This document shows positions 39,237 to 49,567 of a stretch of DNA of 64,000 nt, in pieces (the stretch's first letter is position 1; each line of letters starts with the position of its first letter). The notes under the pieces were generated by a model that was not told the DNA's origin, searched no databases, and was given only the letters and a program-made list of their open reading frames with translations. Source of the DNA: Hyaloraphidium curvatum (taxonomy: Eukaryota; Monoblepharomycota; Hyaloraphidiomycetes; Hyaloraphidiales; Hyaloraphidiaceae). A program made the position numbers and the translations under genes. Location: NCBI GenBank assembly GCA_025558095.1, contig JAIVFI010000041.1, positions 1 through 64,000 on the forward strand. The letters run 5' to 3'.

Positions 39237-39989
39237 CGTGCGGGGGCGGTGCGCTGCTTGGCGATCGGCGGGTCAATGGCGGGTGACGTTGCGCCGAGTT
39301 CCGCCAGGGAGACACACGGTTTCCTGCCCGAGCCTTGCCCGAGGCGTCCAAGGAGCCTTTAAAACAGACCCTCAGCACCCATGGATGTCGGCGCGGGTCG
39401 ATTCCCGATCCCGAATCCGCCGCAGGAGGATTATGGCCTGCCGCTGGGTTGCTCGCGTGTGCTTGTGGGGACATGTACTAGAGGTCGCCCGTGGATCCCA
39501 TGCTTCCGTCCCAATCGCCTATCCTACGAACATTGAAAGCTGGTGCAAACCCTGAGCGCCGTCATTGCGCGGACTTTGGTCTTCCGGCCTCCGTGCCGCC
39601 CGCACCTGGGGCAACTGATGTCCTCCTTTCTGGGCACCGAGAGTCAGGATCGAAGGTACTGAACTGGAATTCGACTCATCCATCTTGAGTGTTGAGTGCT
39701 GAGTGCGCGGCCGACGGCGATGCCAGGGCGGGTGCTCGCGATGCGCGGACCCAATTGGGCATCAAGGCAAGCAGAGGATAGACCACTTTGCGAGCGCAGT
39801 GAGCGGGACGAGCGGAGGTCGCATGCTATCTGAAGTCCCGAGAGAGATCTGAGGTCGGCTGCAGGGATCGCGATTTGGTTTTCGGGCCCTCGAAAACGTT
39901 CGGCAGAACGTTCGTTGGAAGCTCGGGGCGGCACAGCCCCGACGCGTGAACCTCGCAGCTCGACCCCGCGACGCCACTCCCTGCCCGCG
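39237..39989. other. intergenic, divergent promoters
   Basis: About 750 bp between the membrane protein (minus) and the P450 (plus). Contains short TGAGTG/TGAGTGC direct repeats near 39685-39702. No gene is supported. Confidence 0.35.
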
Positions 39990-41658
39990 ATGCTGTCGTC
40001 TCCCACGCCGGTCTACATCTGCTCCGCGGCGGTCGCGCTCGCGGCGGCGGCGGGCGGCCCCCTGGCGTGGGCGGCCGCATCGGCGGCCGTCGCGTGGGTC
40101 GCGGCGCTGCGCTTCGCCAACGGCCGCTGGGCGCCCCGCGCGCCGCACGAGCCGCCCGTCGTCGCCGGCTGGATCCCGTTCCTCGGCGTCGGCCTCGACT
40201 TCCGCGCGCGCGGGGAGGCGTTCCTCGAGGAGGTAAAGAGGGAGCACGGCGACGTGTTTGCGCTCTACATGGGCGGCAGGCGGATGGTGTTCGCCAGGTC
40301 GCCCGACGTGCTGTTTGCCGTGATCAAGGACCGCGCGCACTGGTCGTTCGAGGAGATCAAGGAGGAGTTTTCCGAGAAGCTCGGCATGCCCACGGACGTC
40401 CCCGGCTACCGGGCCTATCAGGTTGGCTCGCGTCGCTCTGGCTCCCGTAGATCAAACTCACGTGCTTGTGCACAAGGCCGACGACTGGAGAATCACGACA
40501 AAGTGGCTGCTCAACGACGCCGCGGCCATGACGGAGCGCTACATACCGCGGGCCATGGCGCGGATCCAGGCCGAGCTCGCCGGCGACTCCACCGTGGTGA
40601 ACCTGTTCGACTTCACCGGGCGCGTCGTCTTCCACGGCGCCGCGGACGCGCTCTTCAGCTCCAAGATCCCCATCGGCGGCGACAAGACGGACGAGAACGT
40701 GAAGCGGCTCATGCTCCTCGACGCCGCGCTGCCCATGATCTTTGCCGGGATGCCGGACTTTCTGCTCCCCAAGGGCGCCCCCAAGGCCCGCGACGAGCTG
40801 TACGCGCTGCTCAGCCCCAAGGAGATCACAGAACACTGGACCGACACCATCGACGGCTTCCCCGGCGTCTGCAAGGACGGCCCCTCGGCGGTCGCCGACA
40901 ACGCTTCCACCCCGATCGAGCTCGCGAGCCCCTTCCAGGCCGCGCGCACACTGAACACGCTCAAGCACGGGCTGCACCGCCGCGCCGGCAACAAGACGTT
41001 CGGCATGAACGACACCCTGATGCTGTTTGCGTCGCAGGTCAACACCGCTCCGACGCTGTACTGGACCGTGCTCCACATCCTCCGCGGCAAGGCCGCCGGC
41101 ACGGGATGGTACCCCGCCGTGCTCGCCGAGGCCGAGGCCGCGCTTGCCGGCGGGTCCTTCGACGTCTCGTCGCCCACCCCCGTGCTGGACGCCTGCATCT
41201 CCGAGGCCATGCGGCTCACCATCTCCGTCTACATGTTCCGCATCGCCGTCGCCGACTCCGGGTCCCCCGACGGCCTCGTTGCGGTCCCCGGCACCCGCTT
41301 CTCCATCCCCGCCGGCACCCACCTCTGCATGAACCCGCGCGCCTCGCTCCACGTCAACCCGGACCTCTACGCCTCCGACGCCTCCCCCGTGCACGCCTTC
41401 GACCCCATGCGGCACATCCTCGCCGGCGAGAAAGCCACCGCGCGCAGGCTGATGCCCTTCGGCGCGGGGCACAGCATGTGCCCCGGGCGGCGGTTCGCGG
41501 CCAACGAGGTGCGCGCGGCCGCGGCGGCGCTGCTGGCGGGGTGGGAGGGGGAGCTGCTCGCGGGGGGCGGGGACGGGATCAGCCAGGCCAAGGCGGGGAT
41601 GGGGGTGATGTGGCCAGAGAGGCCGGCGGAGGTGCGGTTCGTGAGGAGGAAGAAGTGA
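39990..41658 (+). CDS. cytochrome P450, CYP7/CYP8-like
   Basis: 537 residues in two exons, 39990-40421 and 40477-41658 (55-bp intron, phase 0). An N-terminal membrane anchor (VYICSAAVALAAAAGG) is followed by a proline hinge (APHEPPVVAGWIPFLG). The ExxR of the K helix is in ACISEAMRLTI. The heme-binding loop FGAGHSMCPGRRFA has the Cys thiolate at residue 479. The I-helix region reads LMLFASQVNTAPTLYWTVLH, lacking the usual acid-Thr pair (N-T-A-P). This resembles CYP7/CYP8 sterol hydroxylase or prostacyclin-synthase-type P450s. Likely an ER-bound sterol or lipid monooxygenase or isomerase; the substrate is not inferable. An alternative acceptor at 40450 does not keep the frame. Confidence 0.85.
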
Positions 41659-42238
41659 GGGCGGGATGGGGAGAGCTGCGGATCGGACGTTGGGCGCCAG
41701 TCGCCGTTGGATGGCGAAGCATTGGATTCGGACAATGGAGCAGGACGTCGCAAAGTGAAGAAATCTCCCCCGAACAATAAGCCGGACGGGCCGCCGTTGC
41801 CGGCCCGCGGGCGCGGTTGCGCAGGCCCGCCACTCATCTGGGCCCCCGGCGGTGGGGGGTTGCGTGAGGCGCCGGCGGTGACGTTCCTCTCGCGTCCTCT
41901 CAGCCTCTCTCCCGGCTGGCCAGCGCGGTCGGGCCCAGGGGCGATGATCGCCCGGTGCGCCAAGGCGGCAGGCTCGAACGAAGTTGAGGCGCGCCGATCT
42001 GGCGCGGCCAAGTCTACTGCTCCGACGTGCCGCACCCAAGTGCCCGCACGTTTCATCCCGTACGCTCCTGCGCATCCGCGTCTATCCCGGCGCGAGTGGA
42101 CTGAGCGAACCCTCGTCGGGCTCGGGTTAGCAGGTGGAGGCCTTGCAGCCCCAGCCTCCTGCCTCCCCGATCCCCGACATCTCTGTGATCGCACTGCTTT
42201 CGAGGCCCGATGCTTTTCCATGCCCCCCCGCCCTACTC
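41659..42238. other. intergenic, no gene seen
   Basis: Between the 3' ends of the P450 (plus) and the RING protein (minus). Open frames exist but look non-coding. No terminator or repeat is identified. Confidence 0.35.
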
Positions 42239-42721
42239 TTACGAAACCCCGCGGCTCCTCAGCGCCTCCAGCACCCCCACCAGCGCAAACGTCGGCCTCA
42301 GCGCCTCCACCCCCCTCCTGTCCAGCGCCGCGCGGCACACCGGGCACGCCGGGCTGCGCGCGACGGCGGCGACCGCGCAGACCCTGCAGAACGTGTGCCC
42401 GCAGTGCAGCGTGACGGGGAGCGAGAGCAGGCCCATGCACACGGGGCACGAAAGGTGCTCCGCCAGGGCGTCGGCGGCGGGGTCGCTTGTGCCGGGCGAG
42501 GGCGTGCCCCGGGCGGCCTGCACGTGCGCGCGGAAGGGCCGCCCGCGGCACGCGCCGCAGTACCCCGCCCAGCGCGGCGCGGTGCGGGTGAACCCGACGC
42601 CGTCGCGGAACTCGTCGTACAGCCCGTCGGCGGGCTCGGGGCGGCGGTCCGTGCAGCCGCAGCACCGCGGGACGAAGAGCAGCTCGCAGGAATGGCCGCA
42701 GCGCTTGGTGTGGGAAGGCAT
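42239..42721 (-). CDS. RING-finger protein
   Basis: 160 residues from the ATG at 42721, single exon. C-terminal C3HC4 RING: CPVCMGLLSLPVTLHCGHTF then CRVCAVAAVARSPACPVC. This is the spacing of E3 ubiquitin ligases. The N-terminal half has other Cys/His pairs (KRCGHSC, CCGCTD, YCGACRGRPF) that could form an additional zinc site. An ATG at 42850 would add 43 residues of non-conserved text. Probably an E3 ligase; partner unknown. Confidence 0.75.
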   Translation of the reverse strand: MPSHTKRCGHSCELLFVPRCCGCTDRRPEPADGLYDEFRDGVGFTRTAPRWAGYCGACRGRPFRAHVQAARGTPSPGTSDPAADALAEHLSCPVCMGLLSLPVTLHCGHTFCRVCAVAAVARSPACPVCRAALDRRGVEALRPTFALVGVLEALRSRGVS

Positions 42722-42942
42722 CGCGCTGGTCCGGTTGGAGTTGTGGCACGGTCGAGTGACGGGCGGGCTCACGCGGTTGAGACCGATCGTGACTGGCTGA
42801 CTGGCTCTCAATCGATCGTGACTGGAGCTGCGCTTCTCTTGGACCGACATTTCGTCCGTGGCATTCCATCGGTTCTAATGCCATCGCCAAGTCACAAAGA
42901 ACGTAACCTAGGCGCCTGCCGCGTCCCCGTCAACTGGCCGCG

Positions 42943-43823
42943 TCACCACTTTCCGGTGTTGCCCATCGACTTCCACGGCTCCGCGGGTGCCAGCGGCGGC
43001 CCGTCCTGCAGCAGCTCGATCGAGATGTTGTCCGGCGACCTGCTCCCGGCCCGCGAACGATCAGCTTCCGCGCCACTGGGCGGCCGCGCGGGCACATGCC
43101 TGACGAAGGCCATCTTGCCGTCCCGCGGCGGCCGGTTGATCGTCACCCCGGCGTCCATGAGCTTCTGGCACGTCTCGTAGATGTTTGCCACGCTGCACCG
43201 CGGCGTCCGTCAGCCCACCGTCCACGGTGGCGCCCGCGGAGCGAACCTGTACGCGAGGTGCCCAAAGTTCCTGCCCTCGGTGTACCTTTCCGGCTCCGGA
43301 TCCGGGCTGCCCCGCACGTAAGCCCACCCTCCCCAACCCGACCGCGCAGAGGAACCCCACTAGTTGTACGTCAGCTCGATCTGCGCGTCCTCCTGCCCCT
43401 CGGGCGCCAGGAACACGAGGTCGTACTTGTGCTCGGGGCGCCGCGACTCGCGGACGATCTTGAGGCCGAGCTTGTTGACGTAAAAGTCGAGGGAGGCGTC
43501 GAGGTCCGCCACGCGGACCTGAGTGGGGGGAAAGGGGCGGGGGACGGGTGAGCTGGCTCGGCGTGGGGCCGGGAGGTAGGGCGATGGCGGGCTCAGGGGT
43601 TCGGGGCACGCGCCGGCACCATCTCCAGAGCAGGGGCCGCGACAACGACGCGTCCCTTGGCCTCCATCGCTCCTCCTGATGTCGCGAACCGCTCCCACGC
43701 CGGTTGCTCTCCGACGCGTCCCCCCGCCCTGCCCGCCACGATGCGGCCCGCGGACGCGCGCACCATCGTGTGGAGGTACCGCAGCTTCGGCTTGGAGGTT
43801 TCGGAGGTGCCGTTGGCGGCCAT
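42943..43823 (-). CDS. glyoxalase I (lactoylglutathione lyase), VOC fold
   Basis: 155 residues in five exons: 43823-43764, 43518-43361, 43306-43247, 43192-43100 and 43039-42943. Splicing restores a complete glyoxalase [59 protein letters not shown], then [18 protein letters not shown]. Zinc/nickel ligands expected in the family are visible as His (LHTMVR), Glu (QIELTYN), His (FGHLAY) and Glu (ISIELL). It isomerises the methylglyoxal-glutathione hemithioacetal to S-lactoylglutathione. The last intron (43099-43040) appears to be GC-AG, because only this gives the RSPDNI junction. The first intron (245 bp) is long for this genome. Confidence 0.8.
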
Positions 43824-44652
43824 GTTGTCTGGTGGGGTGAGTTCGGGTGGCAAGGCCCGCTGGGACCTCGCTCCCTCGGACCTCTCCTGACCTGTTGCTG
43901 GGTGTCAAACTGTCCCTTCGGCCCTGCCGCAATGCACCAGTATTCTGGGAAGGTGTTCGATGCAAGAAGGACAGATCTGCGTTTGATGGACAGGTCGGAG
44001 AGGCAGGAGTCGGCGAGCACGCTTCCGACCTGTCACAACCTGTCCGTCTGTCAGCAACCTGTCCATTTGACCTTGCGGAAATGCAGCTATGTTCCGGCGA
44101 GGCAACCGGCACGAACCGGACAGGTCTTCGCGCGATGGACAGATCGGAGGGGCAACAGGCGTCGACGGCACCGTCGGACCTGTCCGTGACCTGTCCCTTC
44201 GGCGGCAACCTGTCCATCTAGTCCTGTCGTGACGCAGCGGTAGCTGCGCGGGGCTCTTAACGCGAAACGAACAAATCTGCCCGCGATGGACTGATCGGAA
44301 GGACAATAACAGTCCGTCGGTCACGGCACCTCGGACCTGTCAATCACCTGTCCTTCCGTCACCAACCTGTCCATTCGGTCCTGTCGTAGTTTAGGAATAT
44401 TCTGGCACGGCGGTCGATGCCAAACGGACAGGTCTGCGCCTGATGGACAGGTCAGAGGGGCGAGCGTCGTGATAGGCACGTCGACCGCTGACGTGTCGAT
44501 CCCACTTCTCGCGCTCGACCTTTCCTGTTTCCCGCACACCAAGGCGGCTTCATGCCGTCCTCGACTCTAGACGAGCCGAGCTCCTTCGCGTCCTGACCCT
44601 CGGGCGCCGCCCGCACCTCTCAAAGGGATCGATCCCCCGCGAAACGCCAAAG
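43824..44652. other. gene-free region occupied by tandem satellite
   Basis: About 830 bp between glyoxalase and the RING/IBR-like gene, largely made up of a degenerate ~150-bp tandem repeat (43969-44480). Promoters of both flanking genes must lie at its edges. Confidence 0.5.
43969..44480. repeat. ~150-bp tandem satellite, about 3.5 degenerate copies
   Basis: Units begin at about 43969, 44119, 44269 and 44426 with GGACAGRTCTKCG, then GATGGACAGGTCGGAGGGGC. Further on in each unit comes a series of ACCTGTCC words and a CTGTCGTGATG...TATTCTGG segment. ACCTGTCC/GGACAGGT are reverse complements, so each unit carries dispersed inverted 8-mers able to pair. Divergence between units is roughly 15-25 percent by eye. 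Confidence 0.65.
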
Positions 44653-47600
44653 ATGTCTGCCGCACCGGGCTCGCCGGGCCCCATGCCCGCCTCCGAGGCT
44701 CCGCACCGCGACTGCCCCGTCTGCCTCTCCCGCGTCCCCTCCGCGGACGGCGTGAGCTGCACCCGCGGGCACTTTGCGTGCGGGGGATGCTTCGCCGCCG
44801 CCATGGCGCTCCTCGCGCGGTCCCCCGGCGTGCTGGGCAGGAACCCCGGCGCGCTGTCGTGCTGCGACGCCTCGTGCGATGGTGGGACGTACGACGTCGG
44901 CCACGCGGTGGGGAGGCTCCCGACGGACGTGCTAGGCGAGCTGCTTGCGGGGGTGCTGGGCGTCATGGGGGACCGGGCGGGGCAGGCGGGGCAGCGGGGG
45001 GCGAATCCCGCGGCGCTGCCGCCGGATGCGGGCTTGGAGGCCATCCGCGATTACATTCAGGTGGGATGCCTCTGCTCTGCTGTTCTGGGGGTGCCCGTTT
45101 GCGCGTTGCTTATCCCCCGGTCCCCCGATCCCCCTCCGCGGCAGCTCAACATCCTCTCGTTCCCCTGCCCCGGCGGCTGCGGCCACGCGCACTTCAAGGT
45201 CGGCGGGTGCGAGGCCATGCGATGCCCGTCGTGCCACCGCTCCTACTGCTCGCTGTGCATGGTTGCTGTCCCCCGCGGCCACCTCCACGTGATCGAGGCG
45301 CACGGCGGCGGGTTCTTCCACCGCGAACGGTTCCATGAGGCGCGGAGGAGGGCGATCAAGCGGCAGCTGGTGGCTTTTCTGGTGGGCTTGGACCGGGAGG
45401 AGGCGTTCAAGGCGCGTGTGGTGGACGATCTGAGGGAGCACTTCGGGGGGGAGGTGGCCGCCGATTGGGATTTCGTGCGCTCGCGGATCGATCTCGGTTT
45501 GGATGCGGCGGCGTTGCCAGCGAGGAGGGTGGTGGTGGCGCTGCCGCCCGACGAGCCGCGCAGGCCGATGCGTGCCGAGGCCCCGCTGCTTCACCCTCCC
45601 CCGCCAAGGGCCCAGTTGCCTCTGCTACCTCCTCCCCCTCCGCGGGCTGAGGCCCAACCGCCTCGGCAGCCACGGTTCTTCCTCGACGCCGGGGCATTCA
45701 ACCGACCCGCAGAAGCCAACAGACGCGCTGGCGACAACGACCCCGCCCCGATCGCACCCCTCCCCGACCCCGCCGACGCGCACCCCGCTGACGTTCGCCG
45801 CCGAGTACGGTTCGCCGCCGCGCCCGCGATCCCCCTCGCCAACCCGCCCGCGCCCCGCCCCGATCCCGTCCGCGCGGCGGCCGACGCGCAGCTCCGCGCG
45901 GCGCACGAGGCCGCGCTGCGCAGGCAGGAAGCCCGGATGGCGGCCTGCCCGCAGCTCCGCATGCACGTCCCCGATCGCCTGGCCGACTTCCTCGCCCCCG
46001 ACGCCCCGGTTCCCCCTGCCGAGGGGCTGCTGTCAGGGGCGGCGGGGATGGTCGCGGAGCTCGCGGCGCTGGTACGGGGGGCGCTGAGGGACGAGGGGGT
46101 CTGGGAGATGCTGGGGAGGCCGGCGGTGGCGGAGCTCTGGGGGAGGATCGGGCACTGGAGGGAGAGGGTGGAGGCGGCGCTGCCGCCCGGACCAGCCGAT
46201 AGGCCTGCCGTTCGTGCGGACGGGGCAAGGCTGCGATCGGCGCTGAGGAATGCCGGGGTGCCCGATCTCGTTCCCCCTCCGGTGGCTGACGCAGCGATCG
46301 CCGCCGCACCCGCCCCTTCGGACGTTCCCGTGCCTGCCGCCCCGCCGCTCGGCACCGTCGGCGCCGCCCTCCTCCTCGCGGACGCCGCCTCCGTGACGGT
46401 GCGCGACGACGCCCTCCGCGCCGCCCTGCGCTCCGGCACCCCGCTCCGCCGCGACCAGATCACCGCCGCCTCGGGGGGGTTCCGCGCCGGCGACCCCGTG
46501 CGCGTGCTCGTCCCCCGCGGGGCTTTGGAGGTGCTGCGCGCGGTGGGCGTGGCGCGGTGCTCGGCCGACGAGGCGGTTCCCAAGGGGACGAGGGATGCGA
46601 TTGCGATGGAGGAGCCCGCGGTGGACCAGCTGGCCGCTCATCTGGCCGGGCGGGAACCGCCCCTCGCGGAATTCCGCGCGCAGTCGGACGAGGAGTGGCG
46701 CCGCATCCTCGCCTACGGGGCCTCGCTCGCCCGGGGCAGCGACTCGGCGGCGGTCCGCGAGGTGGTTCCCCTCCTGGCCGGCCGCGAGGGCGTGCCGCCC
46801 GATCGGGAGGGCTTCATCGCACACCTCCGCCGGGAGGGTCTGACGGTCCCCACGTTCGGGGAGGAAGGCGAGGTTTGGAACTTCCTCGCGGCGTGCGCGC
46901 CCGCTTTGGCGTTGCGCGGGGGGATGGATGCCGGCGGTGGGGTGCTGGGGAGGATGATGGCGGCGACGAGAAGGAGGGAGCAGCACCGCGCCGCGTATGC
47001 GAGGCTGATGGAGCGGCTGGATGCGGATATGAGGTCGGCGCCGGTGCCGATCGGGAGGAACGCCGTGAGGGTGGACGTGATACTGGGGATGAACGCGGAG
47101 CAGAGGGCGCTGGGGGACAGGTCGTACCATTTGCAGGCCTACGGGAACGACGTGCTGGGGAACCTGGTGCTGGCGTACGTGTTTTGGGCGAGGCTGCGGG
47201 CGATCGCGACTCCACGCGTGAGATCTGGCCACCAGGTGCGTCTTTCCTGGATCCAGATGATTGAAAATATGGTGCTCACACTCCCATGCCACCAATTTGC
47301 GCAGCTGGTCGACGAAGAAGGCGGATCCGAGGCCCTCCTTCGCATCGGCTACCAGAACGCCCTCGCCCGCGCCCTCCACGCCTCCCCCTTGCCCCCCGCC
47401 GACCTCGCCCGCATCGAAGCTGCCTTTGTGGAGATGCATGCCTCCCAGGCCCGCATCGTCTCGGACGCTCCCGCGGGTCCTGTGGGCCGGCAGCACCTCG
47501 CGCGGGACTCGCACGCGATCGAGGCGGCGTTCCGCCGGGCCGGGGATCGCGAGGCGCTGGCGCGGGTGCTGGAAGCCAGGACGGCGGAGCTGGAGCTGTG

Positions 47601-47694
47601 GTCGCGCGAGGGGGAGTTCTGGCCGCGGCCGGGGGACAGGGTAGAGGTGTTTGGGCTGGGGAACGGGAGGGCGATACGGTTCGAGCACAGGTGA
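44653..47694 (+). CDS. large RING/IBR-like zinc-binding protein
   Basis: Open over 1,013 codons. The N terminus has a RING-like module: RDCPVCLSRVPSADGVSCTR, then GHFACGGCF. It is followed by an IBR/RING2-like module FPCPGGCGHAHFKVGGCEAM, then RCPSCHRSYCSLC. The block between 45058 and 45146 (GTGGGA...GGCAG, 87 bp, in frame) is probably an intron, since its removal joins DYIQ to LNILSFPCP. The remaining ~800 residues are Ala/Pro/Arg-rich with helical segments and are not recognised. Similar N-terminal layouts occur in RBR-type E3 ubiquitin ligases. The catalytic Cys is not certain. Another in-frame intron near 47200 is possible. Confidence 0.6.
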   Translation: MSAAPGSPGPMPASEAPHRDCPVCLSRVPSADGVSCTRGHFACGGCFAAAMALLARSPGVLGRNPGALSCCDASCDGGTYDVGHAVGRLPTDVLGELLAGVLGVMGDRAGQAGQRGANPAALPPDAGLEAIRDYIQVGCLCSAVLGVPVCALLIPRSPDPPPRQLNILSFPCPGGCGHAHFKVGGCEAMRCPSCHRSYCSLCMVAVPRGHLHVIEAHGGGFFHRERFHEARRRAIKRQLVAFLVGLDREEAFKARVVDDLREHFGGEVAADWDFVRSRIDLGLDAAALPARRVVVALPPDEPRRPMRAEAPLLHPPPPRAQLPLLPPPPPRAEAQPPRQPRFFLDAGAFNRPAEANRRAGDNDPAPIAPLPDPADAHPADVRRRVRFAAAPAIPLANPPAPRPDPVRAAADAQLRAAHEAALRRQEARMAACPQLRMHVPDRLADFLAPDAPVPPAEGLLSGAAGMVAELAALVRGALRDEGVWEMLGRPAVAELWGRIGHWRERVEAALPPGPADRPAVRADGARLRSALRNAGVPDLVPPPVADAAIAAAPAPSDVPVPAAPPLGTVGAALLLADAASVTVRDDALRAALRSGTPLRRDQITAASGGFRAGDPVRVLVPRGALEVLRAVGVARCSADEAVPKGTRDAIAMEEPAVDQLAAHLAGREPPLAEFRAQSDEEWRRILAYGASLARGSDSAAVREVVPLLAGREGVPPDREGFIAHLRREGLTVPTFGEEGEVWNFLAACAPALALRGGMDAGGGVLGRMMAATRRREQHRAAYARLMERLDADMRSAPVPIGRNAVRVDVILGMNAEQRALGDRSYHLQAYGNDVLGNLVLAYVFWARLRAIATPRVRSGHQVRLSWIQMIENMVLTLPCHQFAQLVDEEGGSEALLRIGYQNALARALHASPLPPADLARIEAAFVEMHASQARIVSDAPAGPVGRQHLARDSHAIEAAFRRAGDREALARVLEARTAELELWSREGEFWPRPGDRVEVFGLGNGRAIRFEHR

Positions 47695-47901
47695 AGGGTC
47701 GGTCGGGCGGGGACCTTGCTAGTGACCATCGTCACCTTTAGAAGTAATATGGGACTATTGGCCGTACGCCTCCCTGATGGCCGATGGAAAGCCCGAGTGG
47801 ACCCATCGACGATCCACTGCCAGAAACCCGCCCGGTCAGGGTTCGTTTAAGCGGCCACCCTTCCCGCCCCGGGCGCAACACGGCCACCTCTCTCCTGCCG
47901 C

Positions 47902-49488
47902 GTGCCTCACGCAATGCGCCGCCTGCCGCTCCTCCTCCTTTTCTGCGCTGCCGGCGCCGCGTGCGGCCCGCGGGGCGCCGCGGCGCAAGTGCCCAACCCG
48001 CCGTGGGCCCCGTCGCTCATGGCGTTCGAGCACTACGACTCGGGCCGCACGCACCTCTTTGCCCAGGCGGCCTTCGGCGGCGACGTCAACGGCACAAACG
48101 CGACCAACGCCGTCGCCTCGCGCCCCTTCCAGCCCGGCATGCCCACACCGCCCACGCCGTACAACGTCGTCTACGCGGACAACTCCAGCATCATCGTCTA
48201 CGGCGGGAGCTACGGCGACGCCGGCGGTACCGGCGCGTTCCTGGCCCGCGTCGACGCCGCCACCCTGGCCACCGTCTGGGTCCGCCCGCTGATCAACGCG
48301 ACCGCGGCGGGCATATGGAACTACCCCGGCGTTGTCAGCCTGCTCGAAAGCGGCGTGCTCAACGTGATCTACGGCGTTCAGGTGGCCAACTTGAACTACA
48401 CCGACGGCGCCATTCTGGCCGGCCCGGCGACCCTGCCTTCGCTCCAACTGCCACAGTACTCTGCCTACAACGGCAACAACGGGTTCCCCGGCGGCCCGCT
48501 GGTCGCCAAGACCATCTCCATCGAGGCCGGCTGCACGGCCCAGGGGTTCACTGCCCTCTTGCAGTGCCCCGACACGCAGAACCCCTCGCTCATCGTAGCC
48601 TACGACCGCGACAGCCTCAACCTGCTAGCGCGGTACAACGCCAGCCAGATGATCGGGGGCAGGCTGACCGCCACCGTACTCGGGGGCAGGAAGCTGATGT
48701 ACGTGGCCGAGAGCACCCGGCTGACGCGGCTGGAGTACGTCGACGGCCCGGAACCGACGATCAGGGAGGACCGGAGCTGGGGCCCCGTGCGGTACGTCGA
48801 GCCCGGTAGCGGGCAGCAGCTCGCCTCGGCCCCCGTCGTGGGCGGCGACTGGGTATTCGCGCAGACCAACGCACTCCCCGCGGTCGCCAACGGCACGGAC
48901 CCGTACCTGACCGTGATCGCGGTGAACCAGAACAACGCCTCGCTGGTGCTCAAATCCCAGCCCTTCCGGGACCTGCCCACGGGCTCCCGCGGCTTCTTCA
49001 GCTTCGCCCCCAGCAGCGTGTCGGCGGACCCCGAGGACTCGGCGGTGTTCGCGCTGGACTACGGGCCCGGGTACTGGGCCAAGCTCCGCGTCGCCGGCAC
49101 GCCCCCGCAGCTGCAGGTCGTCTGGCGCGTGTCGCAGCCCTCGCTCGAGTTCATCACCGTGTTCGGGCCCAGCGTCGCGCAGCGGGTGCTCGCGGGGACC
49201 GAGTACAACGCCAACGCCACGCTCAACAGGATCGTGTACCGCAGGTCGTCGGACGGCGTCGCGATCGCGCAGTCGGACTACCTGCCTCGGGTGTCGAGCG
49301 GAACCCTGGTGTCGCCGGGGTACGGGGGGAAGACCTACGTGCTGGGCAGCACGGGGCTGTACGAGCTGCAGACCTCGGGGAGGGCCGTGACGACGACCAC
49401 CAGGCCGTCGGGGGCGGTGGGGAGGGGGTCGGGGTGGGCGCTGGCGGGTGCGGTGCTGGCGGCGGCGATGGCAATGGCTGGGGCGTGA
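47902..49488 (+). CDS. GPI-anchored extracellular beta-propeller-like protein
   Basis: Single exon, 528 residues (or from Met at 47914, which starts the signal peptide RRLPLLLLFCAAGAACG). The mature chain repeats strands of the type SIIVYGGSYGDAGG, LARVDAATLATVWVRPL, WVFAQTNALPAV and LTVIAVNQNNASLVLKS, reminiscent of PQQ-like or quinoprotein propeller blades. Many N-glycosylation sequons (NGT, NAT, NSS, NAS). The C terminus is a Thr/Gly linker followed by a hydrophobic tail WALAGAVLAAAMAMAGA without a basic end, the hallmark of a GPI-attachment signal. Likely a cell-surface protein of unknown function. Confidence 0.65.
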   Translation: MPHAMRRLPLLLLFCAAGAACGPRGAAAQVPNPPWAPSLMAFEHYDSGRTHLFAQAAFGGDVNGTNATNAVASRPFQPGMPTPPTPYNVVYADNSSIIVYGGSYGDAGGTGAFLARVDAATLATVWVRPLINATAAGIWNYPGVVSLLESGVLNVIYGVQVANLNYTDGAILAGPATLPSLQLPQYSAYNGNNGFPGGPLVAKTISIEAGCTAQGFTALLQCPDTQNPSLIVAYDRDSLNLLARYNASQMIGGRLTATVLGGRKLMYVAESTRLTRLEYVDGPEPTIREDRSWGPVRYVEPGSGQQLASAPVVGGDWVFAQTNALPAVANGTDPYLTVIAVNQNNASLVLKSQPFRDLPTGSRGFFSFAPSSVSADPEDSAVFALDYGPGYWAKLRVAGTPPQLQVVWRVSQPSLEFITVFGPSVAQRVLAGTEYNANATLNRIVYRRSSDGVAIAQSDYLPRVSSGTLVSPGYGGKTYVLGSTGLYELQTSGRAVTTTTRPSGAVGRGSGWALAGAVLAAAMAMAGA

Positions 49489-49567
49489 GGGCGATTCAGT
49501 CAAGAGGGCGCATCTGAAGGCCTCGAATCACATCCATTTTAGATCATCAATCCGGAGCACGTACACG

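Noticed and set aside
40357-42075. 572-codon minus-strand frame antisense to the P450
   Set aside because: Antisense shadow of the P450 exon; no recognisable domain.
43969-44480. CRISPR-like array
   Set aside because: Units are ~150 bp, degenerate and without regular unique spacers, and the context is eukaryotic. It is a satellite.
46033-47688. 551-codon minus-strand frame antisense to the RING/IBR-like gene
   Set aside because: Antisense shadow (His/Arg/Pro-rich, no motif). The plus strand has the Cys patterns.
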